Positions 53,349 to 63,310 are shown, counted from the first letter of the stretch. The stretch: DNA of 64,000 nt from Nostoc sp. CHAB 5844 (GCF_020829595.1 NZ_JAIVFW010000007.1:62001-126000), one strand, 5' to 3'. Numbers and translations: made by a program. The notes: generated by a model from the letters alone, not told the origin.

Positions 53349-54863
53349 CTAAAGAAATTGCACTCTGGCATTTAAACCTTTGGAGCGTAACATTTTCGTG
53401 AGATTTTCGGCAACGGTGCGATCGCTAAATGCCCCAGCATTTACATAGTTTCCTGACGTAGATACATCTGGGAAAGCATTGGGAACAAAGCGCCGCACTT
53501 TGTCGAGAGTATCGCTATTTTGCAGCGGCACGGCTGCTACATAATAACGATTAATCACAGGACGACTCAGCGCCACAGAATTATCAAACCCCAATACTTG
53601 CCAAGTTTGCCCATCCACTTTTCCAGTGGGATTTAATCGATAATCTTTTTGGAATGCCAGTACAGCAGCCTTGGTATATTCGCCAAAAATACCATCCACC
53701 GAGCGGTTAAAGTAACCTAATTGGGACAAACGCTTTTGAACTGTCCTAACATTCTCACCTTTCGCACCTGTTGAAAGAACCGTCCTAGTTGGTTGATTAG
53801 AATATCTGGCTACCCAGACTTGGCGGACTGCATTCAAAAGTTGAGCATCAATAATTCCATCTGCCGCGAGTCCATTGTCTCGCTGAAACTGCACCACTGC
53901 ATTTCGTGTTAGAGTGCCAACAGTACCAGTAGGAGTGCCATTATAGTATCCTAAATCGCCCAGTAGTTGTTGCACATCTCTGACTTGCTGAGTCGAGCCA
54001 TTGGTTCTGTCTGGAATTTGAGCAGAATTATATAGTGCATCCCAAGTTTGGGCATTAGCTACGCCAGTTGCTGATAGGCCAGCTTTTCGTTGAAATGCAA
54101 TGACAGAATTTTTAGTGATGCTTCTAAAATTCCCTGTGGGATTCATCTTAAAGTAGCCTAAATCTCGTAAACGTTGTTGTAATTTGGTTACGGCTAGGCC
54201 ACGGCTACCTTCAGCAAGGGTAGGATATTCACCACCCACATTCAAATTACTTTGTAGTGCTTGTGCAGTTCTACTATCAAAAACTCCGTTAGCTGGAATT
54301 CGAGAAGCTTGTTGAAATCGGATGAGTGCCTGCCGAGTTTGTGAGCCAAAATAGCCTGTTTTGGGACCGTTAAAATAGCCTAACTGTCGCAAATTTTGTT
54401 GCAACTGGGAAACTGCTTGACCTCTGCTACCGACGCGCAATTGGCCATTGGTACTGCCACTAGAAGTTCCACTTTGGCATGATTGTTGCAAAGCTTGCTG
54501 GGTGTTAACACCTACAATTCCGTCAACAGTTAGACCTTTAGCTTTTTGAAAACCAATGACTGCTTTTTGAGTTAAACTTGCAAATCTGCCAGTCACTGGG
54601 CCAGTAAAATAGCCTAAATTTTTTAAGCACTGTTGAATATTTGTGACTTCTGTGCCACGACTACCTACTTGCTGGAGTGCTAAAGTTTGGTCTGCTAGGT
54701 TCAAAATTCCGATAGTTAGTGCTACAGATAATAGACGCATCGCAGCTTGGCTAGACAGTTTAGGCCACTGCAAAAATTTGAACTCCAATTTTCTTGGCAC
54801 AACCTCGATGTTTTCAGGTGCTTCGTAGGCTGAGGCAACATGAAGATAACCAATGGCTTCCAT
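53349..54863 (-). CDS. Secreted protein with five peptidoglycan-binding repeats and SPOR-like C-terminus
   Basis: The 504-residue protein has a hydrophobic export segment at about 41-62, unusually preceded by 40 polar residues. Five PG_binding_1 repeats follow, each VGSRGxxVxxLQxxLxxLGYF...GxFGxxTxxAVxxFQ. The last roughly 70 residues (YYVAAVPLQ...NARVQF) resemble a SPOR fold, which binds denuded glycan strands. It is probably a wall-bound structural or regulatory protein; no catalytic domain is seen. Confidence 0.85.
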   Translation of the reverse strand: MEAIGYLHVASAYEAPENIEVVPRKLEFKFLQWPKLSSQAAMRLLSVALTIGILNLADQTLALQQVGSRGTEVTNIQQCLKNLGYFTGPVTGRFASLTQKAVIGFQKAKGLTVDGIVGVNTQQALQQSCQSGTSSGSTNGQLRVGSRGQAVSQLQQNLRQLGYFNGPKTGYFGSQTRQALIRFQQASRIPANGVFDSRTAQALQSNLNVGGEYPTLAEGSRGLAVTKLQQRLRDLGYFKMNPTGNFRSITKNSVIAFQRKAGLSATGVANAQTWDALYNSAQIPDRTNGSTQQVRDVQQLLGDLGYYNGTPTGTVGTLTRNAVVQFQRDNGLAADGIIDAQLLNAVRQVWVARYSNQPTRTVLSTGAKGENVRTVQKRLSQLGYFNRSVDGIFGEYTKAAVLAFQKDYRLNPTGKVDGQTWQVLGFDNSVALSRPVINRYYVAAVPLQNSDTLDKVRRFVPNAFPDVSTSGNYVNAGAFSDRTVAENLTKMLRSKGLNARVQFL

Positions 54864-55203
54864 GATTTTTTCCCAAGTTTTTGGCTGATGACAATTCCCT
54901 GAGTCAAAGAGTTTTTAGGCTGAGCTTTTATCTACTGTTATGGCGTGTAGTATTGATTTACAAGTTTTCCGGCAAGAGCGTAAACTTTTTATCTTATTAA
55001 TTAACTCTAACTAACTTAAGATGATAAATTTTTTAACGCTAACTACACTAAATAGCATATATAAAAATATACTACTTTCGGTAAGTAATAATTGTGACTT
55101 TTACTAAAAAAGTATGAAGTTTAGGGAGTAGGGAATAGCAGCTAGTACTTTTTACTCAGCATTTTTTTGAAGCTAGATGGTTTCAGACTTCAGACTTCAT
55201 ACT
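54864..55203. other. AT-rich spacer with CAGACTT repeats
   Basis: A 340-bp gap. The left half should contain the promoter of the peptidoglycan-binding gene; the right end holds TCAGACTTCAGACTTCATACTTC heptamers. No gene seen. Confidence 0.5.
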
Positions 55204-55674
55204 TCAATTGACACGTTCAATATTGCCTACTTTTACCCAACCTTCTTGTTCGCTACCTTCTAGGCGAATCTTGACCCAAGTTTTATCTGGGTTTTCTTGC
55301 AAAACGATGATTTTTTGATTGAAAGTCACCCCGCCTACTTTTTGGGCTTCCTGGCTAGGTTCTGCGCGTAAACTCAATCCTTGAGACCAAGTAACACGCC
55401 CTTGGTAAGCTCCAGGTGGTAATTCTTCAACAGATTTTGTCGGAGTTGGAGAAGTTTCCGGCTCAGGTTCAGTTGTGGATGTAGGTGCAGATTTGTCGTT
55501 GGCTTCTTTAGCGGCTTGGTTTTTCAACGAGGGGTTATCGTTAGCAAAAATAGGTTTAGTGGGCGGTATAGCAGTTCGATTGACGAAATAAAGCGCCACT
55601 GTCAGACCTGTACCTAATAAAACAGCGATTGCTAACACAAAACCTAGTATTAACTTTAGTAAACCAGAAAGCAT
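55204..55674 (-). CDS. SH3 domain-containing membrane-anchored protein
   Basis: From MLSGLLKLILGF (ATG 55674) the protein has 156 residues. An ATG 18 bp upstream is repeat-derived. A membrane helix spans about 5-29. A Pro/Thr/Glu-rich linker (TSTTEPEPETSPTPT) leads to a bacterial SH3 domain (about 93-156: VTWSQGLSLRAEPSQEAQKVGG...WVKIRLEGSEQEGWVKVGN). Such domains bind cell-wall peptides. It may act near the peptidoglycan-binding protein encoded next to it, on the same strand. Confidence 0.82.
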   Translation of the reverse strand: MLSGLLKLILGFVLAIAVLLGTGLTVALYFVNRTAIPPTKPIFANDNPSLKNQAAKEANDKSAPTSTTEPEPETSPTPTKSVEELPPGAYQGRVTWSQGLSLRAEPSQEAQKVGGVTFNQKIIVLQENPDKTWVKIRLEGSEQEGWVKVGNIERVN

Positions 55675-55677
55675 AGT

Positions 55678-55835
55678 TAAATTAATAGTCAATAGTCAAT
55701 AGTCAATGGTCAACGGTCAATTGTCAATTGTCAATTGAAGTATGAATTATGAAGTGTGAAGTATGTAGCCGTGCTTGGCGCGGCTTTTCATAGGCTGTAT
55801 CCTTTATACTTCATACTTTAGCCTTCACACTTCAT
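55678..55835. repeat. AGTCAAT and AGTATGA heptamer repeats with insertion
   Basis: About seven units of (A/T)GTCAAT, then TGAAGTATGA units, then a GCCGTGCTTGGCGCGGC palindrome, then CTTCATA units. Together they form one long repeat-filled spacer between Ycf46 and the SH3 gene. Confidence 0.75.
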
Positions 55836-55841
55836 AATTTT

Positions 55842-57353
55842 TTAGCGTAGCTTGCCGAAGGCATCACTCAACGGACTGTGTTTTGAGGCTAGACGCGCTC
55901 TGCCAGCCGCAGCCCATTCTTGCAGTTTTTGAATTTGTTCGACAGCAGTTCGCGCCAAGGGAATGATTTGGCTAGCGGCTTCTAAAATATCGTCGGTATT
56001 AAAATCACGGTTTTGGCTAAATCCGATGTGCATAGCTTCAATCAAAGTTTGCTCAATCTCCGCCCCAGAAAAATCGGGTGTTTCATAAGCTAACCTATCA
56101 ATGTCATAGCTTTTCAAGTTATGGGGTCGTAATCGGGATAAATGAACGTTAAAAATGGCTTTTCTTTCTTCTTGAGTAGGTAAACCAACAAAGAAAATTT
56201 CATCAAACCGCCCTTTTCGCAACATTTCTGGCGGTAAGGCTTGGATGTCATTAGCAGTAGCAACGACAAATACAGGTGAGGTTTTTTCGGCTAACCAGGT
56301 AATAAAAGTCCCAAACACACGGCTAGTTGTTCCCGCGTCACCTTTGCTACCCAGCCCAGAAAAAGCTTTGTCTATTTCATCAATCCACAATACGCAGGGG
56401 GCGAGGGCTTCTGCAACCTGAATCATTTGACGTGTGCGCGATTCTGATTCACCTACCAAACCGCCAAATAACCGCCCAACATCTAAGCGTAGCAGGGGTA
56501 AATGCCAGTGATGAGCGATCGCTTTTGCTGTTAAAGATTTTCCAGTGCCTTGAATTCCTACCAACAATAAACCACGGGGATGAGGTAAACCATACTGACG
56601 CGCCCTGTCAGTAAATGAACCACCACGCCGTAACAGCCAATCTTTTAGGTTATCTAATCCACCAATATCAGAAATTTGCTCAGTTGCCGGGTAAAAATCG
56701 AGAATTTGGGTTTGGCGAATAGTTTGGCGCTTTTCTTCCAACACTAAATCGACATCTTCTGGTTGCAATTCGCCGTGAGTCGCAATGGCTCTCGCCAAAA
56801 CTCGCCGAATCCGCTCCATCGAAAGCCCTTGACAGGAACGTACCAAATCATCTAAAACTTTGCCAGAAAGCGAATTACCAGTGGTTTGGAGTAAACGTTC
56901 TACCTCGGTTTTAATTTCCGGTGCAGCGGGTAGAGGAAACTCCACCACTGTTAAAACTTCGGTTAAATCGTCAGGAATGGCGATGCGGGGTGACAACAAA
57001 ACAATATTTTTCGGTTGCGACTTCAACAGTCGGGCAAAATTACGGAGTTTACGCGCGATCGCCACATCATCTAAAAATCGATGGTAATCTCGTAAAATTA
57101 CTACCGCTGGCGCGGCAGCTGGTAATTTTTCCAGAAACTCCAAAGCTTGCAGGGGATTGCGCCGCCCGAATCCCGCATCATTGGGGTTTCCTTGATAGCC
57201 ATCGACAAAATCCCAAGTATAAACTGGGCGATTACCTTGATTGGCGGCTTCTTCCCGAATAGCTGCTTCTAACCGCTCCTCTTCATAGGTAGGAATGTAA
57301 ATTAAAGGATAACGGGCGCGTAGCAGCAATTTAAACTCGTCACGGAAGTTCAT
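55842..57353 (-). CDS. ycf46: Ycf46-type AAA ATPase
   Basis: The 503-residue protein has an N-terminal region ([20 protein letters not shown]) characteristic of Ycf46 and one AAA module. Walker A is GIQGTGKS (266-273), Walker [10 protein letters not shown], and an Arg finger-like [10 protein letters not shown] is present. Plastid-encoded in red algae, it has been linked in cyanobacteria to photosynthesis and inorganic carbon responses. It appears to be transcribed alone. Confidence 0.9.
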   Translation of the reverse strand: MNFRDEFKLLLRARYPLIYIPTYEEERLEAAIREEAANQGNRPVYTWDFVDGYQGNPNDAGFGRRNPLQALEFLEKLPAAAPAVVILRDYHRFLDDVAIARKLRNFARLLKSQPKNIVLLSPRIAIPDDLTEVLTVVEFPLPAAPEIKTEVERLLQTTGNSLSGKVLDDLVRSCQGLSMERIRRVLARAIATHGELQPEDVDLVLEEKRQTIRQTQILDFYPATEQISDIGGLDNLKDWLLRRGGSFTDRARQYGLPHPRGLLLVGIQGTGKSLTAKAIAHHWHLPLLRLDVGRLFGGLVGESESRTRQMIQVAEALAPCVLWIDEIDKAFSGLGSKGDAGTTSRVFGTFITWLAEKTSPVFVVATANDIQALPPEMLRKGRFDEIFFVGLPTQEERKAIFNVHLSRLRPHNLKSYDIDRLAYETPDFSGAEIEQTLIEAMHIGFSQNRDFNTDDILEAASQIIPLARTAVEQIQKLQEWAAAGRARLASKHSPLSDAFGKLR

Positions 57354-57690
57354 ATCTAGCTGTTAGTTGTGAGTTGCTCTTGATGGCAATGTACAACTTT
57401 CTTTAACCAATGAGCTATAAGTTCCGCCAAGCCCTTGTAGAGTTTTTTAACGCGAAGGTACGCTAAGGTAAGCGCAAAGGTAAGCTAAGTGATTCTAGAA
57501 AAGAGAGGACTGGAATCAATTTCTCGTTGAGTCCTTTTGAGAGGACTTGCGCTGTGAGACTCTCAATTCATTCCGAGGCGGGATATCAACTCCAAACAAT
57601 ACTGAATTTTTCTTCTTCAACATGAGGTCTAACCGAGATTGATAGAATTGAGTTAGTAGGAATTTGCACAATTGAGCCATCGAAATAATC
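57354..57690. other. Divergent spacer between ycf46 and def
   Basis: A 337-bp gap with degenerate GGTAAGC(T/G)AA units near 57455-57490 and a small perfect hairpin AGTCCT-AGGACT near 57529-57546. Promoters of both genes must lie here. No gene seen. Confidence 0.45.
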
Positions 57691-58254
57691 ATGCCCTCTG
57701 AAATTGCTGTTGAGAAAAAGAAGTTAAAAAGTCCGCCGTTGAAGCTGCACTATCTGGGCGATCGCGCGTTGCGTCAACCTGCAAAACGTATTACAAAAAT
57801 TGATGATGAACTGCGTCAACTGGTACGCGAAATGTTGCAAACTATGTACAGCAGTGATGGCATTGGTTTGGCTGCGCCCCAGGTAGGAATTAATAAACAA
57901 CTAATCGTCATTGACTGCGAACCAGATAACCCAGCAAATCCACCACTGGTATTGATTAATCCCGTAATTAAACAGATAAGCAAAGAAATCTGCGTTGCTC
58001 AAGAAGGATGTTTGAGCATTCCTAACGTTTACATGGATGTGAAGCGTCCTGAAATCGTGGAAATTGCTTACAAAGATGAATATGGTCATCCCAAGACATT
58101 AAAAGCTGGCGACCTACTTGGACGCTGCATTCAACATGAGATGGATCACCTCAACGGTGTAGTATTCGTTGACCGTGTAGAAAATTCCTTGACTTTGGCA
58201 CAGGAGTTATCTAAAAATGGCTTCTCGTATCAAGCAGTGAAACCAGTAGCATAG
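57691..58254 (+). CDS. def: Peptide deformylase
   Basis: The 187-residue enzyme removes the formyl group from new polypeptides. All three motifs are present: GIGLAAPQVG (58-66 region), EGCLSIP with metal ligand Cys107, and QHEMDHLNG with His149, Glu150 and His153. The N-terminal 15-residue extension (EIAVEKKKLKSPP) is longer than in E. coli but common in cyanobacteria. A 10-bp gap separates it from the small membrane-protein gene. Confidence 0.96.
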   Translation: MPSEIAVEKKKLKSPPLKLHYLGDRALRQPAKRITKIDDELRQLVREMLQTMYSSDGIGLAAPQVGINKQLIVIDCEPDNPANPPLVLINPVIKQISKEICVAQEGCLSIPNVYMDVKRPEIVEIAYKDEYGHPKTLKAGDLLGRCIQHEMDHLNGVVFVDRVENSLTLAQELSKNGFSYQAVKPVA

Positions 58255-58264
58255 GGGACTAGTA

Positions 58265-58468
58265 GTGTATTTAACTCCAAAAAGCGGTTTGTTCCTAGCT
58301 GGGTCTTGTATAACAGCGATCGCCGCCGTCGGTTCGGTGTTTGAACTCAGTTATGGACAACCAGATTTAGGCTTCCAAACCACAGCAATTATCTTAGGAT
58401 TAAGTATTCCTCTGACAGGATTATTTTTTATTGCCGCAGTGAGGGACGCAAGGGCTAACATTAAATAA
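58265..58468 (+). CDS. Small two-helix membrane protein cotranscribed with def
   Basis: The 67-residue protein starts at GTG (58265) 10 bp after def. It has two hydrophobic helices (about 9-30 and 37-58) and a short basic tail. The function is unknown; it looks like a conserved small cyanobacterial protein. A strong terminator follows the stop within 20 bp, so the def unit ends here. Confidence 0.7.
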   Translation: MYLTPKSGLFLAGSCITAIAAVGSVFELSYGQPDLGFQTTAIILGLSIPLTGLFFIAAVRDARANIK

Positions 58469-58482
58469 GCATCAGGTATATA

Positions 58483-58530
58483 AAAAGGTAAAAGGATGAC
58501 AAACAACCAAAGTTCACCCTTTTACCTTTT
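58483..58530 (+). terminator. Terminator of the def operon
   Basis: A perfect 13-bp inverted repeat, AAAAGGTAAAAGG with CCTTTTACCTTTT, around a 22-nt loop, followed by ATTTTTC. Confidence 0.8.
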
Positions 58531-58559
58531 ATTTTTCTGAATAGCAGCTCCTAATAATA

Positions 58560-58612
58560 TTGGGTATACCTTCTCTAGCCTCTAACCTCTAGTCTCTAGT
58601 CTCTGTTCTCAA
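58560..58612. repeat. CTCTAGT/CTCTAAC heptamer repeat
   Basis: Five to six degenerate copies of TCTAGCC/TCTAGTC heptamers lie downstream of the def terminator. Confidence 0.7.
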
Positions 58613-58702
58613 CTTCGGTAACTCAGCACTCAATTCTTTTCCAGTGAGCAGGTAAAATTTAACTTGTGGGTAGGAAAACGCCCTAATTGGAGAGGAATCA
58701 CT

Positions 58703-58903
58703 GTGGAGCAGAAAATAAACTGCGCGGAAGCTTGTGTCAACGGTTGCGTTTTAGGGGATAAATGCCCCAATATCGAGTTTAGAGAAGCCGCCTCACAATT
58801 TATTCAAGAGACTTCTTTAGACGATATGCTGGCAATTGCGGAAGAACGTCTGCGGAAAAAAATGATGGAACCACCAAAATGGGTGCTACCTGAAGATTCG
58901 TAG
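58703..58903 (+). CDS. Small hypothetical protein with N-terminal cysteine motif
   Basis: From the GTG at 58703 (with GGAGAGGA about 7 nt upstream) it encodes 66 residues; an upstream TTG start is open but has no ribosome site. The sequence begins VEQKINCAEACVNGCVLGDKCP with four cysteines, then an acidic-basic helix (DDMLAIAEERLRKK). It resembles small cyanobacterial conserved proteins of unknown role. Its end is 4 bp from the convergent Uma2 gene. Confidence 0.65.
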   Translation: MEQKINCAEACVNGCVLGDKCPNIEFREAASQFIQETSLDDMLAIAEERLRKKMMEPPKWVLPEDS

Positions 58904-58906
58904 CTG

Positions 58907-59638
58907 CTAAATCGTATCTGGGTCGATATTTAATTCTCGCAGTTTTGCGGCTAGGCGATCGGCACGCTGTCGCTCTTGTTCAGCACGCTGTCTTTCTTGT
59001 TCAGCACGTTGTCTTTCTTGTTCAGTACGCCGTACTTCCTCTTGCACAGCTTCTTCTGGGGAGATGATGAGTTGTCCTTCAGGAGTATAAAACCGTAATT
59101 TTCCTTCAAAAACTCCCAAATATAAATTAAGCTGTTCACTCCACAACCAACCTTGAGGATTTGGTTGAATTGGTTGATACTTACCAGCTAACAACACAAA
59201 GCCAGCAAATTCTAAATTGTGTGGGTCAAACCAGTAATATTCTGGTGTGCGAAAAGTATCTTGATAAATTTCTTTTTTCAAGCCTTTGTCAGTGGCAGCC
59301 GTGGAATCTGACAGAAGTTCAATAATTATGTTGGGATACTTACCGTTTTCTTCCCATACAACCCAACTATTCCGAGCTTTGCGTTCAGTATCCAAGACTA
59401 CAAAGAAGTCTGGCCCCCGGAAGTATTCTGATTTACGCTGGCGTGGACTGTAGTAGATGGTGATATTGCCAGCGCAAAAAAAATCGTTGCGATCGCGCCA
59501 CCACCAATCAAGGCACTTTAACAACAACAGCATCTGCTGTAAATGCTGATAACTTTCCAACTCTGGTTCATCACTGTAGAAATCTCCAGAGGGAAATATA
59601 ACATCTTCTGGTGCGGGTAAATCTTTAGCAACAGACAT
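58907..59638 (-). CDS. Uma2 family (DUF820) protein
   Basis: The 243-residue protein shows the Uma2 core: YYSPRQRKSEYFRGPDFFVVLD, VVWEENGKYPNIIIELLSDSTAATD (the E-x-K-like nuclease motif region), EYYWFDP. The C-terminal coiled coil is four 7-residue repeats (EQERQRA) encoded by 21-bp tandem units, then ADRLAAKLRELNIDPD. It is a distant paralogue of the gene at 10304. Expected to be soluble; no partner gene seen. Confidence 0.86.
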   Translation of the reverse strand: MSVAKDLPAPEDVIFPSGDFYSDEPELESYQHLQQMLLLLKCLDWWWRDRNDFFCAGNITIYYSPRQRKSEYFRGPDFFVVLDTERKARNSWVVWEENGKYPNIIIELLSDSTAATDKGLKKEIYQDTFRTPEYYWFDPHNLEFAGFVLLAGKYQPIQPNPQGWLWSEQLNLYLGVFEGKLRFYTPEGQLIISPEEAVQEEVRRTEQERQRAEQERQRAEQERQRADRLAAKLRELNIDPDTI

Positions 59639-59761
59639 AGTAGCAAGTGTCTCAGTAATTTAAGTTTAGCGTAGCAGTGATGAATAATTGCTGTTAGTGA
59701 AGAAATAGGATATTTTATTAAAATTGTAAAAATCTACACTGCGTTAAATAACTCTGTTTGT

Positions 59762-60360
59762 TTAGTCCAGTAGTTTATATTTGGATAATTTTATCAATTT
59801 AATAATAACTCGCAAAGTTTCAATTCTAGATGTTTCTACTTCTAGCTCAACAGTTCCATAATTTTTTTCAAAACTATTATTTTTTTCTTCATGTATAGAA
59901 GGAATTAAGCCATCTGGTATAGATAGGCTAAGTTCTTCAAATAAAGCTAAAGTTAATTTTTTAAATTGATGTACAGCAACTGACTTACTTGCTTTATTAT
60001 TAATATTTAAAACTAGTTTGAGAGTTTGAACAGTATTTGCAACTTTTGATTCTGCATAGAAAGCCATATTATTTGCTAGACCAAAGATGCCTTTGCTTCC
60101 AATATCAACATAGGGAGTAGAACAGTAATAACCCAATCCATCATATGTCCATGATTGTGACTGAAGACCAAAGCCTGCAAGTGCATTGCAGACTTTATTA
60201 GGTTTGTTTAAGATAAATTGGGGCGATTCTTCATAAAAATCAGAATTAGACAAAATATTATTAATATTAGGATTAATTTTCAAAACTGGAGTCAGATGCT
60301 CTTGAATTCCTTGTAGTTTAATCTCAGCACAACCCAACTTGTAAGTTTCATCCACTGAAC
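59762..60360 (-). pseudogene. 3' part of a decayed CHAT/caspase-like gene plus unknown C-terminal domain
   Basis: The frame upstream of the nominal ATG (60355) reads AIAFAVGFYKAIGANRSV then DETYKLGCAEI. This is the characteristic end of caspase-like CHAT-type domains that start with ILFLASDP...RLRLGQE. The remaining roughly 165 residues (to KLSKYKLLD) have no recognised domain and may be a partner domain. The N-terminal piece exists separately in another frame immediately upstream (60370-60510). The gene is therefore probably dead, though the C-terminal ORF could still be translated. Confidence 0.7.
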
Positions 60361-60369
60361 GATTTGCAC

Positions 60370-60510
60370 CTATTGCTTTGTAAAAACCAACTGCAAATGC
60401 GATTGCAGCCTTTCCTGAATATCGCGCAACTCTTGCCCTAAACGCAGCCGGGAAGCATCACTAGGATCAGATGCTAAAAACAAAATCTTAATAGAATTCT
60501 TAGTGTTCAT
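60370..60510 (-). pseudogene. 5' fragment of the same CHAT/caspase-like gene
   Basis: The 46-residue ORF MNTKNSIKILFLASDPSDAS, then RLRLGQELRDIQERL, matches the N-terminal strand-helix of CHAT/caspase-like effector domains. It stops after QSHLQLVFTKQ because a deletion near CTGCAATCGCA joins it out of frame to the domain end. Roughly a hundred or more residues, including the His/Cys region, are absent. Confidence 0.72.
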
Positions 60511-60631
60511 TCAGACAGAGGCATCATACTATTAATGCAATTTTTTACAACTATAGCGTTTTATACAACAATTAAGCTTAAGTTTACTTGGTGCTAAGTA
60601 TCAAGCTATCTCATGTTGATTTGGTCAATAT

Positions 60632-62254
60632 CTAAATATCCAACCCAACCACCGTTAACTCAGGCGGATGTTCAACAGTGAATTGATAATATATCTCTCG
60701 TCGCTCTTGAGGTAAAACGTTTAACTCCCATTCTAAAATTCCCATTTCACCAAGCTGAATTTGAGGCTGGATGCGAGTCAGGCGAATTTTAATTTGCTCG
60801 TTGTGGCTAACAGGTAATTGATCAGTGATTTTTAAACTAGCTTCTTGATTGAGTAAGTTAGTAATTGTTACTCGATAAGCATAGGTAGTTCGACGTTGAT
60901 TTACAATCACTTTTTTATCTACTAAACGCTCAACTAAGCTACGTTCTATTTTTAAACCTTCATCAATTCCTAAGTTCAAGATAAACTCTTGTCCAGGGGC
61001 AATATTTTCTATTCTAGTTGCACCTACAAAAACACTATCTCGAAAAATATTGGCTTTTCCTGGTAATAGAGTTGCGCCATCAGAACTATTTTTTACATGA
61101 GCTTGCAAATAAGCAAAGCTCACCAAGCGCGGCATTGCTACATAATCAAAAGTGCAGGGATAATTGTCATTAAAAATTGTTGTTTTATGAGGTGTGCCAT
61201 CACTAGGGATGTTGCCACCACCATTGAGTTTAAACGTAACTACACTTCCTTCTTTGGAGACTGCTGCTCCCACATTTTCTATTGGAATTAGAGCATAATT
61301 GGCTGATTCCTCTGGGGTTTCTGGAAAAATACCTTCAGCCGCAGGTATAGCCGCTATGGTAGGCAGTGATGGACGAGGTAATGCTCGTTGTCGCGCTATG
61401 CTGGGACGTAAAATGTCAATGTACCAAGGTTCTGGTTTGGGTGGGAGTGTACCCAATCCTGGTTTAGCAGTTGAAAGGGTAAGAGCTACGTCTAACCAAT
61501 CTTCGCCAGTATTTTGGGTGACTTCTGCAAGGTAGCTTAAATGTACTGTCTGACTCTTACTATCAACTCGCAAGTCATAAAGTGGAGTCCAACTGGCACG
61601 ATTTACAATGTACGATACTTCTAGCTCAAACTCGCCTTCACCAGCAACTTCTACACCGACAACCAAGCTAAAACTTTCTTTGGGATGGGGTGTTTGAATA
61701 TTGTGCAATGTGGCGTGGAGTACCTCTAGTTGCTTGTCTAGTTCTTGCTGTTGGCTGTGGCAATCTCCAGAGGCGATCGCATATTCACTATACTGGCTGC
61801 CCAAAAAGTTCAAAAAATCTAAAGTCTCGCTGAGGCTGAGATTTTTGCGCGACAAACTTTGAGCAAATGGTTCTTCTGTTTTTTCCCGCAAGCCTTCAAT
61901 AAATCTTGCCTGTAATGCTAATGCATCGATTTGCGCTTGCAGATTGCGTTTTTCTGCTTCTATTTGTTGGATTTGGCGTGTTAACTGTGCTACGCGTTCG
62001 GCAACAGGTTCCGTTGTGTAGATGCGATCGCTCCTAACTCCCAACAAGCTTACTCCTACCGTACCTGTACCGCTCACCCTAACAGAGTCAGTTTCTAGAG
62101 TCACTGGCAGTGAAGTAATGACTAATTCCTTTTCCACCCCTGTTAAAGAAACTACACCTCTTCGTTTAACTAAGGCTTGATCACTGTATACCGTCACAGC
62201 GACTACCTGCGTTGATACTGTTTTTCTCACAGAAGGAGTCTCCGGGTATGTCAC
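60632..62254 (-). CDS. MuiA-like (DUF4140/DUF4139) protein
   Basis: The 540-residue protein has the N-terminal DUF4140 (about 17-115: VVAVTVYSDQALVKRRGVVSL...GVRS), a coiled coil at about 85-125 (VAERVAQLTRQIQQIEAEKRNL) and a C-terminal DUF4139 beta region (ELEVSYIVNRASWTPLYDLRVD...ELNVLPQERREIYYQFTVEHP). The family is called mucoidy inhibitor A in Vibrio/Escherichia literature; its biochemical function is unknown. No signal peptide seen. Transcribed alone. Confidence 0.85.
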   Translation of the reverse strand: MTYPETPSVRKTVSTQVVAVTVYSDQALVKRRGVVSLTGVEKELVITSLPVTLETDSVRVSGTGTVGVSLLGVRSDRIYTTEPVAERVAQLTRQIQQIEAEKRNLQAQIDALALQARFIEGLREKTEEPFAQSLSRKNLSLSETLDFLNFLGSQYSEYAIASGDCHSQQQELDKQLEVLHATLHNIQTPHPKESFSLVVGVEVAGEGEFELEVSYIVNRASWTPLYDLRVDSKSQTVHLSYLAEVTQNTGEDWLDVALTLSTAKPGLGTLPPKPEPWYIDILRPSIARQRALPRPSLPTIAAIPAAEGIFPETPEESANYALIPIENVGAAVSKEGSVVTFKLNGGGNIPSDGTPHKTTIFNDNYPCTFDYVAMPRLVSFAYLQAHVKNSSDGATLLPGKANIFRDSVFVGATRIENIAPGQEFILNLGIDEGLKIERSLVERLVDKKVIVNQRRTTYAYRVTITNLLNQEASLKITDQLPVSHNEQIKIRLTRIQPQIQLGEMGILEWELNVLPQERREIYYQFTVEHPPELTVVGLDI

Positions 62255-62357
62255 TGCCAGCTTTGCTCCATATCAAATGATGCTAGTTAACTTTGTAATG
62301 GTTCAAGTTCTTCCAGTCAAGCAAGTCGAAGCGTAATAACTACAAAAATGCCAAAAC

Positions 62358-63287
62358 TTATTCAACAGCACTATAAGCAGCCAGTTCTGTCTGCTCAACA
62401 AACGTCTTAGCAGCATCCAGTAAATACTCATAATAAGTACGAGCTACGATTGATAACTGTTTACCAGCCGGATAAACCATATACCAAGCTCGTTTAATGG
62501 GAAAGTGCTGCACGTCTAAAATACTGAACTCCGATGCATCTGAGAGTAAAGTATGACGAGATAAAACCGAAATTCCTAAACCTCCGGCGATCGCTTGCTT
62601 AATTGCTTCGTTGCTGCCTAATTCCAGCTTGACGTTCACTTTTATTTCGTGTTCTTCTAAGAGACTCTGCACAGCACGGCGAGTTCCTGAACCAGGTTCA
62701 CGCATAATAAAAGGCTCATTATTTAGTTCTTGAATGGGAATATTTTTCTGCTTTGCTAGGGGATGATTAACTGGTGCAAAAACTACCAAAGGATTATCTA
62801 AAAATGGCTCACAATTCACATCCAAATGTTCTGGAACCTGACTCATAATATACAAATCATCCAGATTATTGATCATCCGCTCAATAATTTTTTCGTGGTT
62901 TGTTACTTGTAGTGAAATATCAATTCCTGGGTAACGCTGACAAAATGGCCCTAACAAACGCGGAATAAAATACTTGGCTGTGGTGATGACTGCTAAACGT
63001 AACTGCCCTTGTTTTAGCCCTTTCAAATCAGCAACCTTCATCTCAAACTGAGCTATAGTCTCAAAAATCTGCCGACAAGTAGCAAAAAGTTCTCTGCCTG
63101 CCTCTGTCAAATACAAGCGTTTCCCTACCTGTTCAAATAAGGGCAACCCCACAGATTTTGTCAATTGTTTGATTTGCATGGAGACTGTAGGCTGGGTAAG
63201 AAATAATTCTTCCGCAGCACGAGTAAAGCTACCATGCCGAGCCGCCGCTTCAAATACCTTCAACTGGTGTAGCGTCGCTTGGTTCAA
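62358..63287 (-). CDS. LysR-family regulator, CmpR/RbcR-like
   Basis: The 309-residue protein has an HTH at about 4-63 (LHQLKVFEAAARHGSFTRAAEELFLTQPTVSMQIKQL) and a co-inducer domain with QGQLRLAVITTAKYFIPRLL, REPGSGTRRAVQ and SNEAIKQAIAGGLGISVLSRH. The close wording matches CmpR-type regulators of inorganic-carbon genes. Its neighbour is a carboxysome shell gene on the same strand, supporting a carbon-concentrating role. Its own promoter region includes a palindrome 24 bp upstream of the start. Confidence 0.87.
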   Translation of the reverse strand: MNQATLHQLKVFEAAARHGSFTRAAEELFLTQPTVSMQIKQLTKSVGLPLFEQVGKRLYLTEAGRELFATCRQIFETIAQFEMKVADLKGLKQGQLRLAVITTAKYFIPRLLGPFCQRYPGIDISLQVTNHEKIIERMINNLDDLYIMSQVPEHLDVNCEPFLDNPLVVFAPVNHPLAKQKNIPIQELNNEPFIMREPGSGTRRAVQSLLEEHEIKVNVKLELGSNEAIKQAIAGGLGISVLSRHTLLSDASEFSILDVQHFPIKRAWYMVYPAGKQLSIVARTYYEYLLDAAKTFVEQTELAAYSAVE

Positions 63288-63310
63288 GGGTGATTCTCCT
63301 CTAATAGCGA

